From: JBIQLO01 sp044464175
GTDB lineage: Bacteria > Planctomycetota > Phycisphaerae > Tepidisphaerales > Tepidisphaeraceae
NCBI GenBank assembly: GCA_044464175.1
Contig: JBIQLO010000033.1
Location: 1-26,055, forward strand
Length of the DNA stretch: 26,055 bases
Reading direction: 5' to 3'
Position 1 is the stretch's first letter; every line of letters starts with the position of its first letter. The notes under the pieces were generated by a model. That model did not search any database. It was given only the letters and a program-made list of their open reading frames with translations, and was not told the DNA's origin. A program made the position numbers and the translations under genes. Shown piece by piece: positions 7,019 to 15,279 of this stretch.

Positions 7019-8470
7019 ATGGCATCCGGGGTCAAGGGATTGGAACTGCTGCGACAGGTGGCGCCGCCGCCGCCCAGGGCGGCGCAGGGCGAGGGGTCGG
7101 GAAGCGGGGATTTCAAGGCGGAATTGCAGCGCCACCAGCCGCCGGCGCAGCCGAGCAAACGGTCCGATCCGGATGAGGGGCCCAAGCCCGCGCCCAAGGC
7201 GGGAGACACCGCCGGCGCTCCTTCCAAGGGGGCAGTTTCGGGGCAAGAGGCGCAGGAGACGGACCCCGATCGGGCAGCCGAGGCAGTGCATCCCGGCAAA
7301 GAGCCCCAGCCGGTGGAAACTTCGGAGACGACAGCGGTGGCCGAGGGAGAGGACGCGGAGGGGGCCGCGCCGGCGCATCCAGAGAAAAAGCCGGATTCCG
7401 CCGAGGCCCCGGCCGGACCCGAGGTGCTGGCGGCCATCGCCCAGCCGTCCGCGCCGCCGGTTCAGAAGGCCGATCCCCAGACGCCGGAGCAGCCGAAGGA
7501 ATCGCCCGCGCCCCAGGTGCAGGGGGTGAGGCTCCAACCCGTTGCACCGCCCTCGAATTCAGCGCATGCGAAGGTACCGGCGGCCGAGCAGCCCGCCGAT
7601 GCAACCCAGACGCCCGCGCCCAGTTCGCAGGAACCAACTGCTGCGGCCGCGGCCGTCGCGGCAGCCGCCCCGGTACCGACGAAGCCGGCGCCCCAGTCGC
7701 CCAAGGCCGCGCCGTCGGCTGAAAAAGTGGCCAATTCCCCCTCGCCCGCGCCGGATCTAGCATTGCCGCAGGAGGCGGGGGTGAAGGTGAACCCAACGGC
7801 CGGCGGAAAGCCGAAGGGGCAGCCCATGACGGAGGGCCAGCAGGCTTCCGTGCAGGCGGGGGAGGATGCAAGCGCGTTGGCGGCGCAACCGGTCGACGGG
7901 CCGGAGCCGGCTTTAAAGCTGAAGGTGGATGACACGGCGGGCACGCAGGTGGTGCATCTGCTGGAGGCGGCCGGGCCAAAACCGTCGACCTCTGCCGCGA
8001 CGGCGGGGGGCGCCCCCTCCCTGCCCGCGCCCCGGCCCGAGGCGCAATTTGCCGAAACCAACCACCCGTCGATCGTCTCGGCCATCCGGCACCAATTGCT
8101 GCCCGGGGGCGGCTCGATGCAGCTGCGCCTGGACCCGCCGGAACTGGGGGCGATGCAGGTGACGGTGCGGATGCGGGATGGAATCATGACCGCCTCGTTT
8201 GAAACCTCCAACGATGAGGCGACGCGCGTCCTGAGCCACAGCCTGAATCAGTTGAAGACCGCGTTGGAATCGCAGGGGGTGCAGGTGGACAAGCTGCAGG
8301 TGCGCCAGCAGACGGCCCCCTCCTCCCACAATCAGGGGGACGGCGCGCAGCAGCAACAGCAGCAGGCGCAGGACAATCCCGCCCGCCAGCAGCAGCAGCG
8401 GCGCGAATTGATGCGGCGCATGTGGGCCAAGCTCGCCCTGGGGGACGAGCCGCTGGATATTACAGGTTAG
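7019..8470 (+). CDS. fliK: Flagellar hook-length control protein, FliK-like
   Basis: A 483-residue protein. Residues 1-345 are low-complexity, rich in Pro, Ala, Glu, Gln and Lys, as expected for the extended ruler part of FliK. The C-terminal domain (about 350-428) contains the Flg_hook signature: MQLRLDPPELGAMQVTVRM, DGIMTASFETSNDEATRVL and LNQLKTALESQGVQVDKLQV. The tail is Gln-rich and then basic (RRELMRRMWAKLALG). FliK measures the growing hook and switches export specificity through FlhB. It begins 2 bp after motE and ends the flagellar operon. Only the C-terminal domain is recognisable; the N-terminal part is unconstrained and, as in other species, unalignable. No clear terminator follows in the 55 bp before the next gene. 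Confidence 0.88.
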   Translation: MASGVKGLELLRQVAPPPPRAAQGEGSGSGDFKAELQRHQPPAQPSKRSDPDEGPKPAPKAGDTAGAPSKGAVSGQEAQETDPDRAAEAVHPGKEPQPVETSETTAVAEGEDAEGAAPAHPEKKPDSAEAPAGPEVLAAIAQPSAPPVQKADPQTPEQPKESPAPQVQGVRLQPVAPPSNSAHAKVPAAEQPADATQTPAPSSQEPTAAAAAVAAAAPVPTKPAPQSPKAAPSAEKVANSPSPAPDLALPQEAGVKVNPTAGGKPKGQPMTEGQQASVQAGEDASALAAQPVDGPEPALKLKVDDTAGTQVVHLLEAAGPKPSTSAATAGGAPSLPAPRPEAQFAETNHPSIVSAIRHQLLPGGGSMQLRLDPPELGAMQVTVRMRDGIMTASFETSNDEATRVLSHSLNQLKTALESQGVQVDKLQVRQQTAPSSHNQGDGAQQQQQQAQDNPARQQQQRRELMRRMWAKLALGDEPLDITG

Positions 8471-8525
8471 GCGTAAAATTAGAGGTCCGGTTGTTATTCC
8501 GCCTCATCACATGAAAGGCATCTAA

Positions 8526-11195
8526 TTGAGCAAGCGACGAACGAACGATGGATTGACAACCCGGAAAAGCGATGGACAAGATGCGCCGACGCGCGGTTGT
8601 GTCATGGAAGCCCTGGAGCCGCGCAGGCTTCTCAGCGCCGTGATGGTCAGCGACATCAATCCCACCGGCTCCTCCAGCCCGCTGAGCATGGTGCAGATCG
8701 GTGCCACGTTCTTTTTTCGAGCTGACGACGGCACGCACGGCTATGAGTTATGGAAAAGCGACGGAACCGATGCCGGTACCATGATGGTCAAGGACATCTG
8801 TTCCGGCAGCGGAGCCTCTTATCCGCAGAATATGGTCGTCTTCAACGGCTCGCTCTATTTCAGCGCCAACGACGGCGCGCACGGCTATGAGTTATGGAAA
8901 AGCGATGGAACCGACGCCGGAACCGTGATGGTCAAGGATATCCGTTCCGGCAGCGGAGATTCTACTCCCACCAACCTGACCAACCTTAACGGCACGCTCT
9001 TTTTTACAGCCAACGACGGCACGCACGGCTTTGAGTTATGGAAAAGCGACGGCACGTCCGCCGGGACCATGATGTTCAAGGACATCTATTCCAGCGTCAG
9101 GAGTTCCGCTCCCAAATATTTGGCCGATGTCAACGGCACGCTCTTTTTTCAAGCCAACGAAGGCACGAACGGCCCTGAGTTATGGAAGAGCGACGGGACC
9201 GACGCCGGAACCGTGATGGTCAAGGACATCCGCTCAGGCACCGTAGGTTCCTATCCCTCCGATATGACCAACGTCAATGGCATGCTCTTCTTTCTAACCG
9301 ACGACGGCACGCACGGCCGGGAATTATGGAAAAGCGACGGAACCGACGCCGGAACCGTGATGGTCAAGGACATCCGTTCCGGCAGCGGAGATTCCGTTGC
9401 CCTCCTGAAGCTGACCAACATCAACGGCACGCTCTTTTTTACAGCCGACGACGGCACGCACGGCCAGGAATTATGGAAAAGTGACGGAACAGACGCCGGG
9501 ACCGTGATGGTCAAGGACATCAATCCGAGCAACGGGAGCTCCAATCCGAACTATTTGACCAACGTCAACGGCACACTCTTTTTTCAAGCCTACGACAACA
9601 CCAATGGCAGTCAGTTGTGGAAAAGCGACGGGACCGATGCCGGAACCGTGATCGTCAAGGACGTCAGTGGAGGTTCCGGTGCCAACAATCTGGCCAACTT
9701 CAACGGCACGCTCTTCTTTCAAGCCCACGAAAGCACGCATGGCTATGAGTTATGGAAAAGCGATGGGACTGATGCCGGAACCGTGATGGTCAAGGACATC
9801 AACCCGGACAGTGCAGATTCCTCTCCCCATTACTTTACCAATGTCAATGGCGCGCTTTTTTTTAGCGCCGATGACGGGACACACGGCGAAGAACTATGGG
9901 TGTTGAGGCCTCCGACGGCAGTGGCGGGCGACTATACGGTGAAGCAGAACAGCCGAGTCGATCTTTCCGCCTCCGGCAGTTCCGATCCCGATTCCTCCGA
10001 AACCCTCACCTATCAATGGGATCTCGACGGCGACGGTGTTTACGGCGAAACCGGATCGGCCGCCGCGCGCGGCGACGAGGTTGGCCACACGCCGACTTTC
10101 AAAGCGTCGGGGCTGACGCCCGGCGACTACGCCCTCTCCCTGCGGGTGACCAATTCAGCGGGCCTGAGCGACACCGCCGCCGGCACGGTCACCGTCACCG
10201 CCGCCGTATCCGTTTTGCCGGTTGGGAGCAATGCGGGAACCGGACCAGAGGTGAAGGTGCATCGCCCGGACGGGACGGAGCTGACCATCGACGCTTTCGG
10301 CTCCGGTTTCGATGGCGGCGTGAAGACGGCCAGCGGCGATCTCACGGGAGACGGCACGCCCGACATCATCGTTGCGGCGGGCGCCGGCGGTTCCAGCCAC
10401 ATCCGTATTTTCAATGGAACCGACGGCACTCAGGTGGCCGGTCCGCTGGGCAGTTTCGTCGCCTTCGCGGGCGCCGGCGGCAGCGTCGGCGACACGGGCT
10501 CGACTTATTGGACCGACGCGTACAATGGGCCGGTCCTGATCGCCTCGGGCGACGTGAATGGCGACGGTATCGCAGACATTGTTGTGGCGGCGGGCGAAGG
10601 GGGCTCATCGCATGTGAAAATCTTTGACGGAGCCGACGGCACGCTCCTGCAAAGCTTTCTGGCTTTCCCGGGTGACGGGCACGCGGATCCCTCCGACCCG
10701 GCCTATTACACCGACGCGTTTCAGGGCGGCGTGAATGTGGCCATGGGCGACGTCAACAATGACGGCGAGGCCGACCTGATCGCGGCCGCCGGTCCGGGGG
10801 CCGGACCCCAGGTCAAAGTCTTCGCCGGTGGCGATCCATCGAACCTCCTCCGCAGCTTTTTTGCATACGATCCGGCGTTCCGCGGCGGCGTGAACGTGGC
10901 CGGCGGGGATGTGGACGGCGACGGGTTCGCCGATATTCTCACCGCTCCCCAGAGCGGCGCGGGGCCGAACGTGAAGGTGTTCAGCGGGGCCGACGGCAGT
11001 CTGTCGGCCAGTTTCTGGGCATATGACCCGAGCTATCACGGTGGAGTCGCCCTGGCCGGGGGCGATTACGACAGCGACGGCGCATTCGATCTCATTACCC
11101 GCGCGACCGGCGACACGACTCTGGGCATGAAGCAATTCACCTTCGCCGACGGCCACACGCCCACAGCGACCGATCTCTTCTTCGCCACGAGTTGA
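8526..11195 (+). CDS. Large secreted LEPR-x-LL protein with ELWxxDGT repeats, PKD-like domain and FG-GAP/VCBS repeats
   Basis: The protein is 889 residues from TTG 8526, which has GAAAGG seven bases upstream. Residues 27-38 read MEALEPRRLLSA, the LEPR-x-LL motif found near the N-terminus of many large planctomycete surface or secreted proteins. In that family the motif lies after a short basic lead, which supports the TTG start over ATG 8604. Residues about 58-458 hold nine repeats of about 48 residues, each with GTLFF.A.DGTHG.ELWKSDGTDAGTVMVKDI-type sequence. Residues about 461-560 look like a PKD/cadherin-like domain (SGSSDPDSSETLTYQWDLDG). Residues 561-889 contain FG-GAP/VCBS-type units, each with a calcium-loop-like motif such as GDVNGDGIADI, GDVNNDGEADL, GDVDGDGFADI and GDYDSDGAFDL. 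The likely role is an extracellular adhesive or structural beta-propeller protein; the ligand is unknown. Confidence 0.9.
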   Translation: MSKRRTNDGLTTRKSDGQDAPTRGCVMEALEPRRLLSAVMVSDINPTGSSSPLSMVQIGATFFFRADDGTHGYELWKSDGTDAGTMMVKDICSGSGASYPQNMVVFNGSLYFSANDGAHGYELWKSDGTDAGTVMVKDIRSGSGDSTPTNLTNLNGTLFFTANDGTHGFELWKSDGTSAGTMMFKDIYSSVRSSAPKYLADVNGTLFFQANEGTNGPELWKSDGTDAGTVMVKDIRSGTVGSYPSDMTNVNGMLFFLTDDGTHGRELWKSDGTDAGTVMVKDIRSGSGDSVALLKLTNINGTLFFTADDGTHGQELWKSDGTDAGTVMVKDINPSNGSSNPNYLTNVNGTLFFQAYDNTNGSQLWKSDGTDAGTVIVKDVSGGSGANNLANFNGTLFFQAHESTHGYELWKSDGTDAGTVMVKDINPDSADSSPHYFTNVNGALFFSADDGTHGEELWVLRPPTAVAGDYTVKQNSRVDLSASGSSDPDSSETLTYQWDLDGDGVYGETGSAAARGDEVGHTPTFKASGLTPGDYALSLRVTNSAGLSDTAAGTVTVTAAVSVLPVGSNAGTGPEVKVHRPDGTELTIDAFGSGFDGGVKTASGDLTGDGTPDIIVAAGAGGSSHIRIFNGTDGTQVAGPLGSFVAFAGAGGSVGDTGSTYWTDAYNGPVLIASGDVNGDGIADIVVAAGEGGSSHVKIFDGADGTLLQSFLAFPGDGHADPSDPAYYTDAFQGGVNVAMGDVNNDGEADLIAAAGPGAGPQVKVFAGGDPSNLLRSFFAYDPAFRGGVNVAGGDVDGDGFADILTAPQSGAGPNVKVFSGADGSLSASFWAYDPSYHGGVALAGGDYDSDGAFDLITRATGDTTLGMKQFTFADGHTPTATDLFFATS
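8700..9900 (+). repeat. Nine tandem repeats of about 144 bp (ELWxxDGT units)
   Basis: The ELW codons begin at 8745, 8889, 9033, 9177, 9321, 9468, 9612, 9747 and 9891. Steps are 144 bp except one of 147 and one of 135, always multiples of three. The core gagttatggaaaagcgacgg is nearly identical at the DNA level in most copies, so duplication or gene conversion is recent. The ninth copy is cut short after ELW. Confidence 0.92.
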
Positions 11196-11222
11196 TGGAA
11201 CCCTGGCCGGCGGAGCGATCGG

Positions 11223-11251
11223 TTGCGATAAGACGCGGAGATGCTTAAATG
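11223..11251 (+). promoter_or_regulatory. Weak candidate promoter for the metallophosphoesterase
   Basis: TTGCGA (11223-11228), a 17-bp spacer and TAAATG (11246-11251), 7 nt before ATG 11259. The match is modest, but the spacing to the ATG repeats what is seen at 1400 and 2754. Confidence 0.25.
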
Positions 11252-11258
11252 ATGCTCC

Positions 11259-12143
11259 ATGACGGCACCCAACGCTCCACAGACGGTTTTCTTCTTCCTG
11301 ACCGATAGCCATGTCGGCGGCACGCGGGCCGGTTTTCAGCAGCAGCCGCGCCATTCCCAGTTGCGGGAGGCGATCTTTGACGGGGTGGGGCGGGCGGCCC
11401 GGGCGCAAGGGGCCGAGTTGGTGATTCACGGCGGCGACCTAACCGACAACGGCACGCCGGCGGAGATTGCCGAAGCGCACCGGTTGCTGGATCGGACCGG
11501 CGCGCCGGTGGCGTTTTGCCTGGGGAACCACGACCTGATGCCGCCGGAGGCGATGGACCAGTGGAAGGCGGGCACGCCGGAAGCACACCGGATGGCCGAT
11601 GCCCTGATCCCGCTGGCCGGGGCGGATGTCGTTCTGCTCAATACGGCCTGGCGGGCGGGTGAGCGGTGGGGGTGGTACTGGGATGCCAGGCAGCCGGTGG
11701 AAGGATTGCTGGAATCGCAGTTGCAATGGCTTGATCGGACGCTGGAGCAGTCGCCGGATCGGCCGGCGGTGGTGGTGACGCATGCCCCGCTCGATGCGCT
11801 GCCTCCGGCGCTGACCGGCGCGCCCGAGCCGATGCACCCGGTGCAGGGGGGCTACGCCGAGGCGCTCAACCGGGTTTTGGACCGGCACCCGCGCGTGAAA
11901 CTGGTCCTGGCGGGGCACAACCACGTCACCAGCGCGGCCCGGCACGGGGGACGGGTGCATTTGAGCACCTCGGCCATCACCGAGCCACCGTTTGAGTTCC
12001 GCCTGATCCGCTTGTCGCCCAATGGGCTGCGGATCGAAACCGTCGCGGCCATCGGGATGACGCCGGAGGTGGAATACCTCAAAGAAAAGGCGTGGGTCAA
12101 TGGGCGGGCAAGTGATCGGGCCATTGAACTGAAGTGGACCTGA
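11259..12143 (+). CDS. Calcineurin-type metallophosphoesterase (Icc/CpdA-like)
   Basis: A 294-residue protein, no signal peptide, probably cytoplasmic. All five metal-site blocks of the family are present in order: DSH (Asp16, His18), GGDLTDN (Asp60), GNHD (Asn90, His91), THAP (His175) and GHNH (His220, His222). The catalytic dimetal centre therefore looks intact. The layout and length match class III cyclic-nucleotide phosphodiesterases and related phosphodiesterases. Many members act on other phosphodiesters, so cAMP is only one possible substrate. It sits alone between the LEPR-x-LL gene (63 bp upstream) and the promoter of the regulator cluster. The start has no close Shine-Dalgarno site; ATG 11259 is taken because DSH falls at the expected distance from the N-terminus. 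Confidence 0.88.
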   Translation: MTAPNAPQTVFFFLTDSHVGGTRAGFQQQPRHSQLREAIFDGVGRAARAQGAELVIHGGDLTDNGTPAEIAEAHRLLDRTGAPVAFCLGNHDLMPPEAMDQWKAGTPEAHRMADALIPLAGADVVLLNTAWRAGERWGWYWDARQPVEGLLESQLQWLDRTLEQSPDRPAVVVTHAPLDALPPALTGAPEPMHPVQGGYAEALNRVLDRHPRVKLVLAGHNHVTSAARHGGRVHLSTSAITEPPFEFRLIRLSPNGLRIETVAAIGMTPEVEYLKEKAWVNGRASDRAIELKWT

Positions 12144-12221
12144 CGTCGGATTTCATCGACCACATTCAATAGCACGTCGACGGGATGAGACGCATGAGGC
12201 TTTCCCAGCGGGGCGTTGCGC

Positions 12222-12262
12222 AAAAAAAAACCTTGACAGGGGAATTTGCACGTCGGTATATT
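12222..12262 (+). promoter_or_regulatory. Strong sigma70 promoter of the regulator-led cluster
   Basis: TTGACA (12233-12238, perfect) and TATATT (12257-12262, 5 of 6) with an 18-bp spacer. A run of nine A (12222-12230) directly upstream of the -35 resembles an UP element. Transcription should start near 12269, giving a leader of about 40 nt before GTG 12309. It is the best promoter in the window. Confidence 0.75.
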
Positions 12263-12283
12263 CCACTGTGTTATTCATATTCC
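12241..12283 (+). promoter_or_regulatory. Possible operator for the GntR/LacI hybrid regulator
   Basis: GGAAT (12241-12245) and ATTCC (12260-12264) form an inverted repeat spanning the spacer and -10 box. ATATTCC recurs at 12277-12283, 19 bp on. A repressor bound here would block the promoter and allow autoregulation. The arms are short, so this is tentative. Confidence 0.25.
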
Positions 12284-12308
12284 AGTTCGTTGGCCCAGGT
12301 GGTGAAAC

Positions 12309-13451
12309 GTGGCATCGACGGCAACTCCAAGCAGGGCAGGGCAATCGCAGTCGGCACAACTGGCGCGAAAGCTGCGGTACATGATCAGGGAGGGGCGGTT
12401 TTTTCCGCAGGAGCCGCTTCCGCCGCACCGGGAATTGTCCAGCCGGTTCAAGGTGGGGGTGCAGGTGGTGCGCAGCGCCATGTCGATGCTGGAGGAGGAG
12501 GGGCTGGTCTATAAGCGCCAGCGCCTTGGCGTGTTCATTCGCCCGGCGGGGGTCTATGCCGCCCCTGAGCCATCGAAATCGACGATTCAATGCATCAATT
12601 TTCTGGAGCGGCCCACGGGGACCTCTCCCGGTTTTGTGCGAAGCGGCTATCTCCAGGGGTATTCGCAGGCGCTGGAGCGGCTGGATGTGAAGATGCGGTT
12701 TCTTCCCTGCCCGCTGGCGGCTGAGCATTGGGAGGGGCTGTTCAGTCCCCACCTGCCGCCCGAAGCACAGGGGTTCGTGCTGATCAACCTCCTGTCGGGG
12801 CCGCTGATGCAGTGGCTCAACGAACGCGGGATGCCCTTCGTCGTCCAGAACAACCGGGCCTATGACACCTCGGGATTTCCCCCTCATTACAGCGTCTCGA
12901 TCAACAAGGTGCGCGGCGGATTCGAGGCGGCGCGCCACCTGATTTCCATGGGGCACCGGCGGATCGGGTTCATCGGCCAGGTGCCGCCGACGCATGCCTG
13001 GAGCAACGATGTCTATGACGGCTGCCTGTCAGGGATTTCCCACGCGGGGCTCCATTTCCGCAGGGAGGATCTGCTGGATTTCATCACCAATGAGCCGGCC
13101 ATGGCGGTGGAGCCGATCCGACGCTTCCTGGACCGCCGGCAGCGCCCGACGGCGCTGGTGACGCAGAACGACGCGGTGGCGCTGGGGGTTCTGGAGGTGG
13201 CGCGGGAGATGGGGCTGAGCGTGCCCGGCGACCTGAGCGTGGTGGGATTCGATGATGTGCCCGAGGCGGAATTGAGCGAGCCGCCGTTGACCACTTTCGC
13301 CAACCCCCGCGTGCTGCTGGGCAGGGCGGTGGTGGAGACGCTGCTGTCGGTGGCGGCGAATGAGGGAGCACCCCAGCGGCATCGCGTGATGGAAGGGCAA
13401 CTGGTGGTGCGCGACAGCAGCGGGCCGCCCGCCGGAGGAGAAACAACCTGA
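12309..13451 (+). CDS. Transcriptional regulator, GntR-type DNA-binding domain fused to LacI-type sugar-binding domain
   Basis: A 380-residue protein. Residues about 17-77 form a winged helix of the GntR kind (LARKLRYMIREGRFFPQEPLPPHRELSSRFKVG...VVRSAMSMLEEEGLVYKRQRLGVFI). Residues about 90-370 are a periplasmic-binding-like LacI effector domain, recognisable from EAARHLISMGHRRIGFIGQ, RPTALVTQNDAVALGVLEVAREMGLSVPGDLSVVGFDDVPEAE and the C-terminal PLTTFANPR. This is the AraR-like architecture, usually a sugar-released repressor. GTG 12309 is the start, with AGGTGG six bases upstream. As first gene of the cluster it probably controls itself and the genes to 19980. The effector is unknown, probably a sugar from the substrate of the downstream proteins. 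Confidence 0.9.
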   Translation: MASTATPSRAGQSQSAQLARKLRYMIREGRFFPQEPLPPHRELSSRFKVGVQVVRSAMSMLEEEGLVYKRQRLGVFIRPAGVYAAPEPSKSTIQCINFLERPTGTSPGFVRSGYLQGYSQALERLDVKMRFLPCPLAAEHWEGLFSPHLPPEAQGFVLINLLSGPLMQWLNERGMPFVVQNNRAYDTSGFPPHYSVSINKVRGGFEAARHLISMGHRRIGFIGQVPPTHAWSNDVYDGCLSGISHAGLHFRREDLLDFITNEPAMAVEPIRRFLDRRQRPTALVTQNDAVALGVLEVAREMGLSVPGDLSVVGFDDVPEAELSEPPLTTFANPRVLLGRAVVETLLSVAANEGAPQRHRVMEGQLVVRDSSGPPAGGETT

Positions 13452-13512
13452 GAATCAGTCAAGCGGCACGGACCTTTTCCACTTCAACGCACCATTTCAA
13501 AGGAGCCGGACG

Positions 13513-14571
13513 ATGAAACGACTTTTGACGATCGCCCTCCTCGGCAGCGCAGCGCTGGCGGGGCTGACGCCGATAAAGACCGCGCAGGCGGCGATATGGG
13601 CGGGCGGAACGGGGGATTGGGTCTCCGCGGCCGATTCCTGGGGCCTGGGCGCGGACGTCTATCCGGGCGACAGCGGCCACACGACGGAAGCGGCCACGAT
13701 CAACAGCGGCGCCGTGAAGATCAACACGGGAGACACCGTCAGCCTCACTGCCTCGCCCGGACTTCTGACCGTCGGCGCTGACGCCGTTGTTCAACAGGAG
13801 GGTGGGAGCCTGCTCAGCAACAGTCGCGCGACTGTTTACGGCCACTATGCGCTGAGTGACGGGCTTCTGGACGGAAGCAGTTTTCGCCTCTCGCGCGGGG
13901 GCGTTTACAGCGTCAGCGGCGGGCAGTTCGGCACGCGATCGACCAACACCTCCATGAACAGCCAGGTTGATTTCAACGGCTACGGCGGCGGCACCTTCGA
14001 CATCACCGCGGGCAAGGTCGATCTGCACTCGATTTTCATGCAGAACCTGATTGTCAATGCGGTTTACCCGGATAAAGCGGCACTGGTCCAGGTGACGGGA
14101 GACGAGGCCCAGTTGCAGACCTTGTTCTGGAACCTCTACTCCAGTTCCGGAACCACGGCGACGGCAGGGTTTGTCTTTTCAGCTTCCGGCATTTCCGGCT
14201 GGACCGTTGCAAGCAACAACGCCCTGAACCTGGGAACGGGCGATACTCGGGGCCTGCTGTCTGTGGATGTCAGCGCCTTCACCAGCGACGGGATGACGGG
14301 GTTTTCGCTGATCGACTATCGTGGCGCGATTCAGGGCGATGGCACGTTCGGCGGCGTGAGCATCCTCGACAGCCACTATGCCGGGGGGCTCACCCCGGGC
14401 GTCCAAGGCAATCTCCAGCCGGGGCAGTATTACCTGGACATGGCCGACGGCACGGTGGGTGACGGCTCGGCGGTCGTGCTCTATTTCAACAACGCGGTCC
14501 CCGAACCGGGGGGTATGGCCCTGCTCCTGGCGGGCGGCCTATTGCTGGCGGTTCGACGACGGCATGCCTGA
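13513..14571 (+). CDS. PEP-CTERM sorted surface protein
   Basis: A 352-residue protein with AAAGGAG nine bases before ATG 13513. It has a signal peptide (KRLLTIALLGSAALAG...TAQA, cleaved around residue 26). The body is rich in Gly, Ser, Thr and Asp with short beta-strand periodicity, starting with an AIWAGGTGDWVSAADSW motif common in autotransporter-like and PEP-CTERM beta-helix proteins. The C-terminus (329-352) is a complete PEP-CTERM signal: VPEP, a hydrophobic helix GGMALLLAGGLLLAV, then RRRHA. Proteins of this kind are processed by an exosortase and end up at the cell surface or in exopolysaccharide; no exosortase gene is in the window. It lies 61 bp after the regulator and 47 bp before the pseudopilin gene. 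A specific function is not readable. Confidence 0.9.
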   Translation: MKRLLTIALLGSAALAGLTPIKTAQAAIWAGGTGDWVSAADSWGLGADVYPGDSGHTTEAATINSGAVKINTGDTVSLTASPGLLTVGADAVVQQEGGSLLSNSRATVYGHYALSDGLLDGSSFRLSRGGVYSVSGGQFGTRSTNTSMNSQVDFNGYGGGTFDITAGKVDLHSIFMQNLIVNAVYPDKAALVQVTGDEAQLQTLFWNLYSSSGTTATAGFVFSASGISGWTVASNNALNLGTGDTRGLLSVDVSAFTSDGMTGFSLIDYRGAIQGDGTFGGVSILDSHYAGGLTPGVQGNLQPGQYYLDMADGTVGDGSAVVLYFNNAVPEPGGMALLLAGGLLLAVRRRHA

Positions 14572-14618
14572 GAAAGCGTGAAGACGGGTGTGGGGGCGGC
14601 TCATACGAGGGCTCGGCG

Positions 14619-15257
14619 ATGCGAAAAGTCAGGATCATTCGGCGGGTCGGGTTTACACTGGTGGAACTGCTGGTCGTGATCGGGATCATAGCGGTTCTGA
14701 TAGCAATTCTGCTGCCGGCGCTGAGCAAGGCGCGCAGTTCGGCCAAGCAGGTCGCCTGTGCCAGCAACCTGCGGCAGATCGGCATGGCGGCCCACATGTA
14801 TGCCAACGAGAATCACGGTTGGCTGCCATATGCGAGCTACACATCGTCCATCAAGTGGACGACGATGCTGGAGCCGTACCTCAAGAACAAGGTCGGCGTC
14901 ACCGGCGGCGTCTGGACCTGCCCGGCGACCCGGGACAATTTCTGGCTGGGATATGGATGGAACTACCAGGGGATCGGCAACGCGCCGACGGACCCGCGCC
15001 TGGGCCCGACCCGCACCAGCGGGAAAAACCGCTTCGGCACGCCGGTATATCTGCTGGTGCTGGTGGCCGACAGCACCTATGCCGACAGTCCCGGCACCTT
15101 TGTGGGATCGGCCGACGGGCACTTCATGATCTATCCCAAGACCGCGGGCATGGGAGTGTCGCAGGCGCATTCCCAGGGGCTCAACACTCTCTTTATCGGC
15201 GGGCATGTGGAGTATTTCAAATCCAAGCAGTGGTATCTGCAGACCCAGTGGTGGTGA
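14619..15257 (+). CDS. Type II secretion/pilin-like pseudopilin, stand-alone, with degenerate H-x9-DG C-terminal motif
   Basis: A 212-residue protein. The prepilin leader MRKVRIIRRVG ends at Gly11, and the mature protein would start FTLVELLVVIGIIAVLIAIL with Glu at mature position 5, as needed for prepilin peptidase and methylation. CASNLRQIGMAAHMYANENHGWLP is the conserved segment of the DUF1559-like or short planctomycete/lentisphaeral pseudopilins. The C-terminal AHSQGLNTLFIGGHVEYFKS corresponds to the H-x9-DG motif, here H-x9-GG. No other pilus or type II secretion gene is nearby, so its assembly machinery must be elsewhere. Such single pseudopilin genes are abundant in these phyla beside sugar-use genes. 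The start at ATG 14619 puts the leader at normal length. Confidence 0.9.
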   Translation: MRKVRIIRRVGFTLVELLVVIGIIAVLIAILLPALSKARSSAKQVACASNLRQIGMAAHMYANENHGWLPYASYTSSIKWTTMLEPYLKNKVGVTGGVWTCPATRDNFWLGYGWNYQGIGNAPTDPRLGPTRTSGKNRFGTPVYLLVLVADSTYADSPGTFVGSADGHFMIYPKTAGMGVSQAHSQGLNTLFIGGHVEYFKSKQWYLQTQWW

Positions 15258-15279
15258 ATCCATGGGAACAGGAGATGAC

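Noticed and set aside
7019..8050. Pro/Ala-rich part of the FliK-like gene as a separate protein or frameshift
   Set aside because: The frame is continuous into the conserved Flg_hook domain, and a low-complexity N-terminal part is normal for FliK.
8700..9900. Regular 144-bp repeats as a CRISPR array or insertion element
   Set aside because: The repeats are too long and in frame, with no short repeat-spacer pattern and no cas genes; they code for protein domains.
12144..12232. Terminator or small RNA between the phosphoesterase and the regulator
   Set aside because: No stable stem-loop with a T-tract was found on the plus strand; the A9 run is better explained as part of the promoter.
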